A stretch of DNA of 33,749 nucleotides from CAISIP01 sp963974265 (GTDB lineage: Bacteria > Pseudomonadota > Gammaproteobacteria > Burkholderiales > Burkholderiaceae_C), in assembly GCA_963974265.1 (NCBI GenBank), contig CAXBDR010000014.1, forward strand, positions 1 through 33,749, in the 5' to 3' direction. The translations under genes and the position numbers were made by a program. The notes under the pieces are model-generated. The model was not told the DNA's origin, searched no databases, and saw only the letters and a program-made list of their open reading frames with translations. Positions within the stretch are counted from its first letter, which is position 1. Each line of letters opens with the position of its first letter. Of the stretch, positions 24,043-32,229 are shown piece after piece.

Positions 24043-25470
24043 ATGATCCGGACTGCATCCAACCGCGAATCCCCGGCCGCTGCCCGGAAGCCCGAACCGG
24101 TCTCCACGCGTTTCACGAGCGTGCTGGCGACCCAGAACGCTGCCTGGACCTTCGAGGCCGTGCCTCTCGATGCGCGCATACTGGTGCGCCAGTGCCTGCT
24201 CGACTGGATCGCAGTCACACTGTCCGGAGCGCAGGAGCCGTTGACCCACATGTTGGCGGAGGAAGCGCGCGAACAGGGAGGCTTTCAACAAGCCACGGTG
24301 GTCGGCCATGGTTTCGCCACCAGTTGCAGGCAGGCCGCGCTGGTCAATGGCGCTGCATCGCACGCGCTCGACTATGACGACGTCAACATGGCGTTCACCG
24401 GTCATCCCACCGTGGTGCTGGTACCTGCCCTGCTCGCCCGCGCCGAAGCCAGCGGGGCCAGCGGCGCGGACTTCATGACCGCGTTTGTGGCCGGCTACGA
24501 AACCATGTGTCGCATTGGCGCGGCGCTCTCGCCTGGCCATTACACGTCAGGATTCCACGCCACCGGCACGATCGGCACCTTCGGCGCGGCAGCGGCGTGT
24601 GCACGCCTGATGCAGCTCGATGCCGACGATACGGCTGTGGCAATTGGCATCGCGGCCAGCCAGGCGTCAGGGCTGAAGGCCATGTTCGGCACGATGTGCA
24701 AGCCATTGCATGCCGGCAAAGCCAGCGCGGACGGCATGATGGCGGCGCAGCTCGCGGCACGCGGTTTTACCAGCCGCAGCGACGCGATCGAAGCGGTGCA
24801 AGGCTTCGCCGCCACGCATGGACCCGACTTTGACCCTGGCGCGGCATTGCAGCGACCGGCGAACGGCCTGCACCTGCGCAACAACCTGTTCAAGTACCAC
24901 GCCGCATGTTATGGCACACATGCCGCCATCGAAGCCACGCGCCAGTTGCGCGAGCAGCATAAGCTGTCCGCGACCGATGTGACGCGCATCGTGGTTCGCG
25001 TGCCGGCCAGCAGTGACGGCGTGTGCAATATTGCGATGCCGGCGACCGGGCTGGAAGCCAAATTCAGCCTTCGACACACCGTCGCGATGGCGCTCGAGGG
25101 TATCGACACCGCCGACATAGCAAGTTTTACCGACGCTGCAACCAACAATCCGGCAGTTGTCGAGCTGCGCCAGCGCGTGACCGTCGATCTGATGCACCAA
25201 TGCGACGACCTGACGCAAGCCGAGGTCGAGATCGAGACAGCATCCGGTCATCGCTGGCGTCGTCGCCACGACAGCGGATTGCCTGCCACCGACCTGACCG
25301 CGCAGCAGGAACGGCTTGAGGCGAAGTTCCGCAGCCTTGCTCGCCCCTTGCTGGACGAAGGGTCCTGCGATGAGGTTCTCGACCTGCTGAATCGGCTCGA
25401 GGAGCTACCCGACTTGTCACCGCTCGCCGGTCTTCTTGCGTGCCAACCGGCGCGCGAAAAACGCCATTGA
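24043..25470 (+). CDS. MmgE/PrpD family protein
   Basis: A 475-residue protein of the MmgE/PrpD fold, which includes 2-methylcitrate dehydratase, cis-aconitate decarboxylase and iminodisuccinate epimerase. Family segments seen are LLDWIAVTLSG near the N-terminus, GAASHALDYDDVN, the GFHATGTIGTFGAAAA helix, KPLHAGKASADGMMAA and a later FSLRHTVAMAL stretch. It probably acts on a hydroxy-polycarboxylic or related acid, free or as a derivative; the exact reaction cannot be inferred. The ATG at 24043 has AAAGGA upstream and avoids overlap with the crotonase. It appears to be in the same transcript as the regulator. A methylcitrate-cycle role is unlikely because no prpB or prpC is nearby. Confidence 0.85.
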   Translation: MIRTASNRESPAAARKPEPVSTRFTSVLATQNAAWTFEAVPLDARILVRQCLLDWIAVTLSGAQEPLTHMLAEEAREQGGFQQATVVGHGFATSCRQAALVNGAASHALDYDDVNMAFTGHPTVVLVPALLARAEASGASGADFMTAFVAGYETMCRIGAALSPGHYTSGFHATGTIGTFGAAAACARLMQLDADDTAVAIGIAASQASGLKAMFGTMCKPLHAGKASADGMMAAQLAARGFTSRSDAIEAVQGFAATHGPDFDPGAALQRPANGLHLRNNLFKYHAACYGTHAAIEATRQLREQHKLSATDVTRIVVRVPASSDGVCNIAMPATGLEAKFSLRHTVAMALEGIDTADIASFTDAATNNPAVVELRQRVTVDLMHQCDDLTQAEVEIETASGHRWRRRHDSGLPATDLTAQQERLEAKFRSLARPLLDEGSCDEVLDLLNRLEELPDLSPLAGLLACQPAREKRH

Positions 25471-25510
25471 GCCGTTTTGCCCCAAAAATTTCCCAAAAGG
25501 TCACTCGAAC

Positions 25511-26634
25511 ATGAATTTTCTGACTGAAGAACAATCCGCCTGGAAGGACTCTGTACATCGCTGGGTCGACAGGGAGATCGGGCGCGAGTACATCCGCAAG
25601 TGCGACATGGATCGTGCTTTTCCCTATGAAGCCTACGAGAAGGCAGCAAAGCTGGGGTTTCACCGACTGCTCGTTCCCGAAGCCGACGGCGGAGACGGTG
25701 GCGACATCTTCTCCTATGCCCTGATGTGTGAAGCCCTGTCGATTTACGGCGTCGACTTTTCGGTTGCCATCGCAGGGGGAATATTCACAGCGATGAACCT
25801 CTCGCTGCATGGCACGCCCGAGCAAAAGAAAAATTACCTCGAACCGTTCATGCGCGGCGAAGTCCGCTTTCCGATCTCGATGTCGGAACCCAATGCCGGT
25901 TCCGACGTGGCCAACGTGCAAACGCGTGCCGAACGAGACGGCGACGACTACGTCATCAATGGCCAGAAGCTCTGGTGCAGCGGAGCGTCCAACCGTGGCG
26001 CGATGATTCTGATGCTGGTACGCACGGCCGTGACCGAAGACAAGCGCAACGGCCTGTCGGTCTTCATCGTTCCCAACGATTTGCCGGGAATGACGATCCG
26101 CCCCCTGCAGACGCTGGCCCGCCGATCGGTCGTCACGACCGAAATATTTCTTGACGACGTGCGCCTGCCGGCTGCCAACATGCTCGGCGAGCCTGGCCAA
26201 GGCTGGAAGATCATCGCCGGCGAGCACCTCTCACTGGAACGTGTGGCAGTCGCGGCCAGTTATGTCGGCAACGCCCAGGGCGCGGTCAACGACGCGCTCG
26301 CCTATGCGCAACAGCGTGTCCAGTTCGGAAAGCCGATCTACGAATTTCAGGTCATCCGCCACATGCTGGCCGACATGCAGACACAGACCGACGCCGCACG
26401 ACTGATGGCCTACCGAGCGGCAGACCTTGCCGGAAGGAAGTGGCGATGGCCAAGTTGTTCGCGTCGGAAACCCTGCAAACCGTCACGCGCCAAGGCATGC
26501 AGATCATGGGGGGACACGGCATGGTCCCGGAGTCCGACATGGAGCGCTATTTCCGCGAAGGCATGCAATCCACCATTGGCGGTGGAACGTCGCAGGTTCA
26601 GCGTACGATCATTGCGCAGGAAATGCGTGCCTGA
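25511..26634 (+). pseudogene. Acyl-CoA dehydrogenase broken by a frameshift
   Basis: Reads as a normal acyl-CoA dehydrogenase from MNFLTEEQSAW through SEPNAGSD, WCSGASN and RLMAYRAADLAG. The frame is then lost near 26432-26437. The C-terminal part resumes one frame over as AMAKLFASETLQTVTRQG through GGGTSQVQRTIIAQEMRA. Only 23 nt lie between the YRA and AMAK codons, whereas the two intact dehydrogenases here have 42 and 51, so a deletion of about 19 nt is the simplest cause. Glu243 in LERVAVAA is at the isovaleryl-CoA-dehydrogenase-type base position, and the MCAD-type position is Gly. It lies 40 nt after the MmgE/PrpD gene. Recent inactivation is likely because both halves remain well conserved. 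Confidence 0.82.
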
Positions 26635-27457
26635 CAACACCGGCATCGTCGCCACGGATCAGCCGGCGACACCAAGGTTGTCCGCCACCGTGTTGCTGGT
26701 GCGCGATGGAGCGCGTGGCCTTGAAGTATTGATGATCGTGCGCCATCACGCAATCGACTTCGCCAGTGGAGCGGCTGTCTTTCCAGGTGGCAAGATCGCC
26801 GATTGCGATCGTGATGCGCGCCTGCTTGCGCGTGTGGCCGGGCCGGACGGGCACGTTACCGATCGTCACGCAACGTGTGTTGCCGCAATTCGCGAGACGT
26901 TTGAGGAATGCGGACTGCTACTGGCGCGCGACTTTGCCGCCATCAATCTGCTCGGCGGGGAAAGACTCTCCGCATTGAGGCATCTATGGCACGCCCTGCT
27001 ACTGCAAACTGGCAGCAGCTTCGTTGACATGGTATGTGATGAAGCGCTTGAACTCGCCCTGGACAGCCTGGTGCCGTTTGCGCATTGGGTGACGCCGGAG
27101 GTATCCCCGAAACGCTTCGACACCCACTTTTTCATCGCCAGGGCGCCCGATGGCCAGGTGGCGCTTCACGACGGGTCGGAGGCGGTGGATGCTTTCTGGA
27201 TTCGACCCGAGGATGCAATGAACGACTGCGCGCAGCGCAGGCGCACATCCATCTTCCCCACGCTCGCCAATCTGGCCCTGCTTGCACAGAGTCGCGATGT
27301 TGCGGACGCCCTTGCCGCCGCACGCAAGCGCCCCATCGTGCGGATCCAACCCAGGCTGATCTCGCGCGCCGATGGCAAGCGCATTCCGACCTTGCTGCCC
27401 GACTCCGGTTACCCGGCCCTGTCCGACGAGTTGATGGAACTGACGGCGCGCTCATGA
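26627..27457 (+). CDS. Nudix hydrolase, NUDT19/CoA-diphosphatase-like
   Basis: A 276-residue Nudix protein. The glycine start of the box is in FPGGKIAD (52-59) and the REtfEECG core at 89-96. Between them is an insertion of about 20 residues relative to the standard Nudix box. An enlarged box is seen in NUDT19-type proteins, some of which cleave CoA or acyl-CoA to 3',5'-ADP and phosphopantetheine products (family knowledge). The GTG start at 26627, with AGGA just upstream, overlaps the dehydrogenase stop by 8 nt. The frame is also open through the upstream pseudogene, but only because of the frameshift; it is not a fusion. A CoA-recycling or detoxifying role fits this CoA-rich cluster (inference). 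Confidence 0.75.
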   Translation: MPDNTGIVATDQPATPRLSATVLLVRDGARGLEVLMIVRHHAIDFASGAAVFPGGKIADCDRDARLLARVAGPDGHVTDRHATCVAAIRETFEECGLLLARDFAAINLLGGERLSALRHLWHALLLQTGSSFVDMVCDEALELALDSLVPFAHWVTPEVSPKRFDTHFFIARAPDGQVALHDGSEAVDAFWIRPEDAMNDCAQRRRTSIFPTLANLALLAQSRDVADALAAARKRPIVRIQPRLISRADGKRIPTLLPDSGYPALSDELMELTARS

Positions 27458-27685
27458 AAAATGCGAAATCGGCGAGCCAATGAATTCTCTCGTGAATTTT
27501 CTTGGTTCGTTGTCGCCGACATACCGACGGTCGCGCTGCGCACCGCTTACCCGGAGATCGTCACTTATTTTGTCACAACTTGATCGCAGTCCAGCGCACC
27601 GGCCCTTGCGAGACAACTCCTGCGCCGCAGCAGAGTTTTTCATCCACGACAAGTTCACACTCAATCCCATTACAAAGGAATCACC
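27458..27685 (+). other. 228-nt intergenic region
   Basis: Separates the Nudix gene from the MaoC gene. It holds a direct repeat GTCAC-N7-GTCAC (around 27560-27580) and a good AAGGA ribosome site before 27686. No hairpin with a T-run and no convincing sigma-70 promoter is visible. Short frames inside it lack recognisable protein features. Confidence 0.35.
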
Positions 27686-28147
27686 ATGGAAATACTCGGT
27701 ATCGGCCTGCACTTCGAAGACCTGCCCGCAGGTCGCCAATTTCGCACCGTGGGCCGCACGGTGACGGAAACGGACATCGTCAACTTTGTCACCGTGACTG
27801 GAATGACCGAGGTGTTGTTCACGGATCTCGAGTTTCTACGCACCGAATCCGACATCAAGGGCCGCGTCGCGCCGGGCGCGTTGGCCTACACCTTCGCCGA
27901 AGGCCTGCTGGTGCATGCCACGATGCAGCACACCGGCTACGCCTTTCTCGACATGGAGCTGAAGGTGCACAAGCCGGTGTTCGCCGGCGACACCATCCAT
28001 GTAGAGTGCGAGGTGATCGAGGCACGGCTGAGCAAGAGCCGCCCCGGTCGCGGCCTGGTGCGCACGCGCAACAAGATCGTCAAGCACGACGGCACGGTGG
28101 CGATCACCTATACGCCTATGCGCATGATCAAGTGCCGCAAGGGCTGA
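27686..28147 (+). CDS. MaoC-like hot-dog protein lacking the usual catalytic Asp/His
   Basis: A 153-residue MaoC/hot-dog protein with the fold marks FEDLPAGRQF at the start, GRVAPGALAYTFAEGLLV in the middle and a FAGDTIHVECEV strand. The catalytic segment, normally GDxNPxHxD, reads GMTEVLFTD (39-47): Met40 replaces Asp, Glu42 replaces Asn and Phe45 replaces His. A classical (R)-hydratase reaction is therefore doubtful. It may be a thioesterase-like, binding or partner subunit, or use another residue. A clear AAGGA precedes the ATG. The intact acyl-CoA dehydrogenase follows after 55 nt, so the two may act on the same acyl-CoA. Confidence 0.8.
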   Translation: MEILGIGLHFEDLPAGRQFRTVGRTVTETDIVNFVTVTGMTEVLFTDLEFLRTESDIKGRVAPGALAYTFAEGLLVHATMQHTGYAFLDMELKVHKPVFAGDTIHVECEVIEARLSKSRPGRGLVRTRNKIVKHDGTVAITYTPMRMIKCRKG

Positions 28148-28202
28148 CCGGCATCGAAACGCGGCCTGGCAGCGCCCGCCCCTCAACTGAACGCCAAACA
28201 CA

Positions 28203-29360
28203 ATGACGTCATATGCACTAAATGAAGACCAGATCCAGATTCAGGACCTGGTGCGCCGACTGGCACGGGAGAAGGTGGCGCATCGCGCGAACGAAATAGA
28301 CCGCCTTGCCGAATATCCGCAAGACATGTTCGACCTGCTGCGCGAAGTGGGCCTGTTCACGATTCCGTTCCCGAAGGAATACGGTGGCACCGGCAGCATG
28401 CTTTCCGCGTCGATCGCGATCGAGGAACTAGGGCGTGTCTGCTACAACACCGCCTACCTGCTGATCGTGCAGTGGGTTCCTTTCGGCGCCATTCTGGCCG
28501 CCGGCAATGACGAGCAGAAACAGCGCCTGCTTGGCGGTCTTGCCAGCGGCGAACTGCGTGGTGCCTTTTCGACGACCGAACCCCAGAGTGGCTCGGATGT
28601 CGCTGGCATCCGTACACGTGCCACGCGATGCGAGGGCGGCTACCGCATCAATGGCGCCAAGATCTGGTGCACGAACTCCCACATCGCCGACTTCGTGCTG
28701 GTGGCGGCCAAGACCGGTGACGGCGAAGGCGCCCACGCCATCAACCTGTTCATCGTCGAACGCGGCACCAAGGGTTTCACGGTCGGCCGCATGGAAGAGA
28801 AACTGGGCGCACGCGGTGTGCCGTCGTGCCCGCTGTTTCTTGATGACGTCTTCGTCCCTGAGGCAAATCGCATTGGCGAGGATGGTCGCGGATTCAAGGA
28901 TGTAATGGAGGCCTTCAACAAAAGCAGACCGCTGATCGGCGCACGCGGTGTTGGTCTGTCGCAGGGCGCCATTGACCTGGCCATCGAGTTCGTGCAAAAC
29001 CGCGTGACCTGGGGACGGAAAGTCAGCAACAACCAGGGCATCCGCTGGATGTTGGCCGACATGGCAATGCAGACCGAGGCCGCGCGCCAGTTGGTCTATC
29101 GCGCCGCATCAGCGGTCGATGCCGGCGCATCGGGCGTTGAACTAGCGCCGATTGCGGCAATGGCCAAGTGTTTTGCCACCGACACTGCTATGCGCGTCGC
29201 CACCGACGCCTTGCAGCTCTTTGGGGCGGCAGGAATCTCGGCCGAGACACCCATCAACCGGTACTTCCGCGACGCCAAAGTGTTGCAGATCATAGAGGGA
29301 ACCAACCAGATTCAACGCAACATCATCGGCGACAGCCTGCTTGGGCGAGCGTCGCGCTGA
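28203..29360 (+). CDS. Acyl-CoA dehydrogenase
   Basis: FAD-dependent acyl-CoA dehydrogenase of 385 residues with all domains intact: the N-terminal helices, the beta-domain motifs FSTTEPQSGSD and WCTNS, and the C-terminal helical bundle with AMAKCFATD. The MCAD-type base Glu365 is present in IIEGTNQIQ. It oxidises an acyl-CoA to the 2-enoyl-CoA, passing electrons to electron-transfer flavoprotein, whose genes are not in the window. It is the only one of three dehydrogenase genes here with both an open frame and a standard catalytic glutamate. It follows the MaoC gene and is 95 nt before the chimeric ORF. Confidence 0.9.
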   Translation: MTSYALNEDQIQIQDLVRRLAREKVAHRANEIDRLAEYPQDMFDLLREVGLFTIPFPKEYGGTGSMLSASIAIEELGRVCYNTAYLLIVQWVPFGAILAAGNDEQKQRLLGGLASGELRGAFSTTEPQSGSDVAGIRTRATRCEGGYRINGAKIWCTNSHIADFVLVAAKTGDGEGAHAINLFIVERGTKGFTVGRMEEKLGARGVPSCPLFLDDVFVPEANRIGEDGRGFKDVMEAFNKSRPLIGARGVGLSQGAIDLAIEFVQNRVTWGRKVSNNQGIRWMLADMAMQTEAARQLVYRAASAVDAGASGVELAPIAAMAKCFATDTAMRVATDALQLFGAAGISAETPINRYFRDAKVLQIIEGTNQIQRNIIGDSLLGRASR

Positions 29361-29455
29361 CGGCGTGCAGCAGGTTCTCCGTTGAATTCCGCATTTGCAT
29401 TTCAACCGGCGCGCCATGTGCAAGGTCCGCGCCGCCATGGAAACCGAATTAAAAA

Positions 29456-30079
29456 GTGGACAAGAGACGTTTGAGCGGGGTCTTGAACGCAAGGTCGATC
29501 GCGATCATAGGCACCTCCGACGATCTGTCCAAAGTTGGCGGGCAGGTCGTGTACCTGTTACGGCGCGGCTCGTTCCCAAGCCCGGTCTTTCCAGTCAATC
29601 CGCATCGGGAGGAGGTGCAGGGCCTGAGTTGCCATCCCTTCATCAAGGCCATCACGGAGCTGGTTGATCGATGCATCGCTGCCGTGACCGCCTCCGACGT
29701 AAAGACCCAGATTCAAGAATTTCTGGAAGCGGGCGCCCGTGGCCTGATTGTCTTGTTTTCCAGTTATACCGAACATGGTGTCGATGGAGCCTGGATGGAT
29801 CTGGAAGCGACCAATCTGATGGCGCCCAAGGCAACTTGTACGATCAGGGAAAAACCCTGCGTCGCAGAAACCAAAACGGCCGAGTATTTTGCGGCTGAAG
29901 CGGGATGCAAAACCTCACAAACCGCAGTCATTACACATGGCGGTTACGGCTATGCAGAGGAATTCCATGTCGAGCGCCTGATGCGCGAGGTCATGCTATT
30001 TCGCCTCGCGCCGGTCAGCCCGCAACTCATCAAATGCTTCGTGGCAGAGAACGTGCTGGGACTCCCCAGGTCCTATTGA
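29456..30079 (+). pseudogene. Chimeric remnant: acetate-CoA-ligase CoA-binding domain fused to acyl-CoA dehydrogenase C-terminus
   Basis: A 207-residue open frame made of two unrelated parts. Residues about 8-111 match the N-terminal CoA-binding Rossmann domain of ADP-forming acyl-CoA synthetases (LNARSIAIIGTSDDLSKVGG, FPVNPHREEVQGL, GARGLIVLFSSYTEHGVDGA). Residues about 113-207 match the C-terminal helices of an acyl-CoA dehydrogenase (WMDLEATNLMAPKA, TAVITHGGYGYAEE, a HVERLMREVM helix and the terminal LGLPRSY). The junction is near 29786-29794. The ligase lacks its remaining domains and the dehydrogenase lacks its FAD half. The best reading is an in-frame deletion joining two former genes. 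The frame opens with GTG at 29456, with no clear ribosome site. Function as an expressed protein is doubtful but not excluded. Confidence 0.78.
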
Positions 30080-30167
30080 TTCAAGCCATGTGGCAGGCAA
30101 GACCTTCGACAGTGACAGCGGAAAAACAAAAGTGAAAGCGAAATCATGTTGAAACAGGAACTTCGAA

Positions 30168-32078
30168 ATGGGGAAATTGATGCTCGATGAGTCGCTTCGC
30201 CACATGCTGCAACATGCATCCATACCAACACTCGTGATGTGCCTAGCTCAAATCACAGGCGACGACGCTTGGCTGCAGGAGCCGTATTTACCTAAACGCG
30301 ATACCAACCTGTTCGCCGACGATTCGGGGGGGTTGTCACAAGAGCTGCAGCAGTCTGTGCGCGACGCAATGCAGCGCTTGTTGGAAGAAATGGAACGTGG
30401 CGAACGTACACCGGGGACGCCGCCCGATGCCGATCGCTTTATCCGCATGATGCGCGTCTGCGTGGCCGAGCCGGTGGCGCAGGAGTATGTGCCCATGATG
30501 ATGGAGGAAATGCGATTTTCTGACCGTGATGTGCACTGGCGCGATAACAGGCCGGACGTTGCATCGCAGTTTCACGTTCTTGTCATTGGTGCGGGCGTAT
30601 CCGGCATATGCGCCGCCATCAAGCTCGATGCCTTGGGAATCCCCTGGACCTTGATCGAGAAAAACAGCGCGGTTGGTGGCACGTGGTACGAGAACACATA
30701 TCCGGATGCAGGGGTTGATACACCCAATCACTTTTATTCCTACTCCTTCGAACCGAATTGCAGCTGGTCCGGGTATTTTTCCAAAAGCGCCGAAGTGCAG
30801 GCCTATGTGCACGACGTTGCCGCGCGCCATCGAATTCATGAGCGAATCCAGTTCAATACGGAGGTGCAGTCGCTCGATTGGGATGAGGCAGCACGCCATT
30901 GGCGGGTTGGCACACGCACTTCGGACGGACAGCAGCGGCCGCTCATGGTTCGCGCTGTCATCACGGCCGTCGGACAGTTGAACCGACCCAAGATTCCGGT
31001 CCTGCCCGGAGTCGAAACATTCCAGGGCGAAAGCTTTCATTCGGCCCGGTGGCGTCACGACGTCAACTTGGCGGGAAAACGCGTGGCGGTGATCGGCACG
31101 GGCGCCAGCGCGATGCAATTCCTGCCGACCGTGGCGGCCGAGGCAGCCCATGTCTCGATATACCAGCGCTCACCCCAATGGGTCAAACCAGCTAATGACT
31201 ACCATCGCAAAGTTGCGCCCGAAACGCAATGGTTGTTGGCGCATGTGCCGCACTATTTCAGCTGGTACCGGTTTGGTCTACTTTGGCGCTATGGCGATGG
31301 ACTCCTGAAGACCCTCAGGCGTGATCCCGCCTGGCCACATCCGGAAAGAGCCATGAATCGCCACAACGACCGGCATAGGGAACAGCTGACCGAATATGTA
31401 ATGACTGAACTGCAGGGCCGTGAAGATCTTGTGCCCAAGGTGTTACCGGACTATCCACCATACGGCAAACGCATTTTGATCGACAACCACTGGTATCGCA
31501 CGCTGAAGCGACCCAACGTGACGTTGATGACATCCCCTGTGGATCGCGTTGAAGACAATCGCATTCTCACTGCAGATGGCGCGGTAGATCCCGTCGATGT
31601 GATCATTTATGCGACCGGTTTCGAAGCCGGCAAGATGCTGTGGCCGATGGAGGTGCGTGGCCGCAGCGGCGTGCCGCTGACGAACGTATGGGGCCATGAT
31701 GACCCGAAGGCCTACCTTGGTATTGCCGTTCCAGACTATCCCAACCTGTTTTGTCTATTCGGACCCAACACCAATCTCGCCCACGGCGGCAGCATCGTTT
31801 TTCAGGCTGAATGTCAGATGCGTTATGTCACCGGGTGTCTGGTGAAGATGCTGGAGACCGGCATCGACGCCATCGAGGTTCGGCGCGAGGTGCACGATGA
31901 CTACAACGCACGCGTCGACAAAGAGCATAGCCATCTTGTTTGGGCGCATCCCGGCATGAACAATTGGTACCGCAATGCCAAGGGTAGAGTTTTTTCGCCC
32001 ATGCCATGGCCGTTGGTGGCGTACTGGCGAATGACACATGATCCTGATTTGTCCGAGTACCAGGTCACTGCGGCCTGA
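30168..32078 (+). CDS. Baeyer-Villiger-type flavin monooxygenase, HAPMO-like with N-terminal extension
   Basis: A 636-residue FAD/NADPH monooxygenase. An N-terminal extension of about 130 residues precedes the first Rossmann motif GAGVSG (141-146). GGTWYENTYPDAGVD follows near 170-184. The Baeyer-Villiger fingerprint is FQGESFHSARWR (285-296), matching F-x-G-x3-H-x3-W but with Arg where P or D is usual. The NADP motif GTGASA is at 310-315. Lys434-Arg435 in PYGKR matches the catalytic Lys/Arg pair of phenylacetone monooxygenase. Length and extension match 4-hydroxyacetophenone monooxygenase. It would insert oxygen next to a ketone to give an ester or lactone. AGGAA precedes the ATG. It seems separate from the operon upstream, after the chimeric remnant. 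Confidence 0.85.
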   Translation: MGKLMLDESLRHMLQHASIPTLVMCLAQITGDDAWLQEPYLPKRDTNLFADDSGGLSQELQQSVRDAMQRLLEEMERGERTPGTPPDADRFIRMMRVCVAEPVAQEYVPMMMEEMRFSDRDVHWRDNRPDVASQFHVLVIGAGVSGICAAIKLDALGIPWTLIEKNSAVGGTWYENTYPDAGVDTPNHFYSYSFEPNCSWSGYFSKSAEVQAYVHDVAARHRIHERIQFNTEVQSLDWDEAARHWRVGTRTSDGQQRPLMVRAVITAVGQLNRPKIPVLPGVETFQGESFHSARWRHDVNLAGKRVAVIGTGASAMQFLPTVAAEAAHVSIYQRSPQWVKPANDYHRKVAPETQWLLAHVPHYFSWYRFGLLWRYGDGLLKTLRRDPAWPHPERAMNRHNDRHREQLTEYVMTELQGREDLVPKVLPDYPPYGKRILIDNHWYRTLKRPNVTLMTSPVDRVEDNRILTADGAVDPVDVIIYATGFEAGKMLWPMEVRGRSGVPLTNVWGHDDPKAYLGIAVPDYPNLFCLFGPNTNLAHGGSIVFQAECQMRYVTGCLVKMLETGIDAIEVRREVHDDYNARVDKEHSHLVWAHPGMNNWYRNAKGRVFSPMPWPLVAYWRMTHDPDLSEYQVTAA

Positions 32079-32229
32079 GTCTCGCGGACGCCCGAAGTTC
32101 ATGAATTTCCATCGTGTTGACGCCACCTGTCCGCGATCACAACCTCTATACGTGGGTCAGTTTTCGGTCGGCGTCAACATCTGCCCAAGTTAGGTCAAAA
32201 GGGGATGCAGCGTAATTCTTGGACTGGTT
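32079..32229. repeat. IS-end-like region with 10-bp inverted repeat
   Basis: Non-coding gap between the monooxygenase and the transposase. TGTTGACGCC (32115-32124) and GGCGTCAACA (32170-32179) are perfect inverted copies 45 nt apart. GTGGGTCAGTTTTCGGTCGG (32152-32171) overlaps the second copy and looks like sequence found at insertion-sequence ends (recollection, not a search). No target duplication can be identified. Confidence 0.45.

Noticed and set aside
24043..25470. 2-methylcitrate dehydratase of a propionate (prp) operon
   Set aside because: The fold family fits, but no methylcitrate synthase or lyase genes are nearby, so the specific function is not claimed.
25436..27457. Apparent acyl-CoA dehydrogenase-Nudix fusion protein
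   Set aside because: The frame is continuous only because of the frameshift near 26435. The dehydrogenase C-terminus sits in another frame, and the Nudix gene has its own GTG and ribosome site.
27480..27764. 94-codon frame between the Nudix and MaoC genes
   Set aside because: No ribosome site or recognisable protein features, and it overlaps the start of the well-supported MaoC gene.
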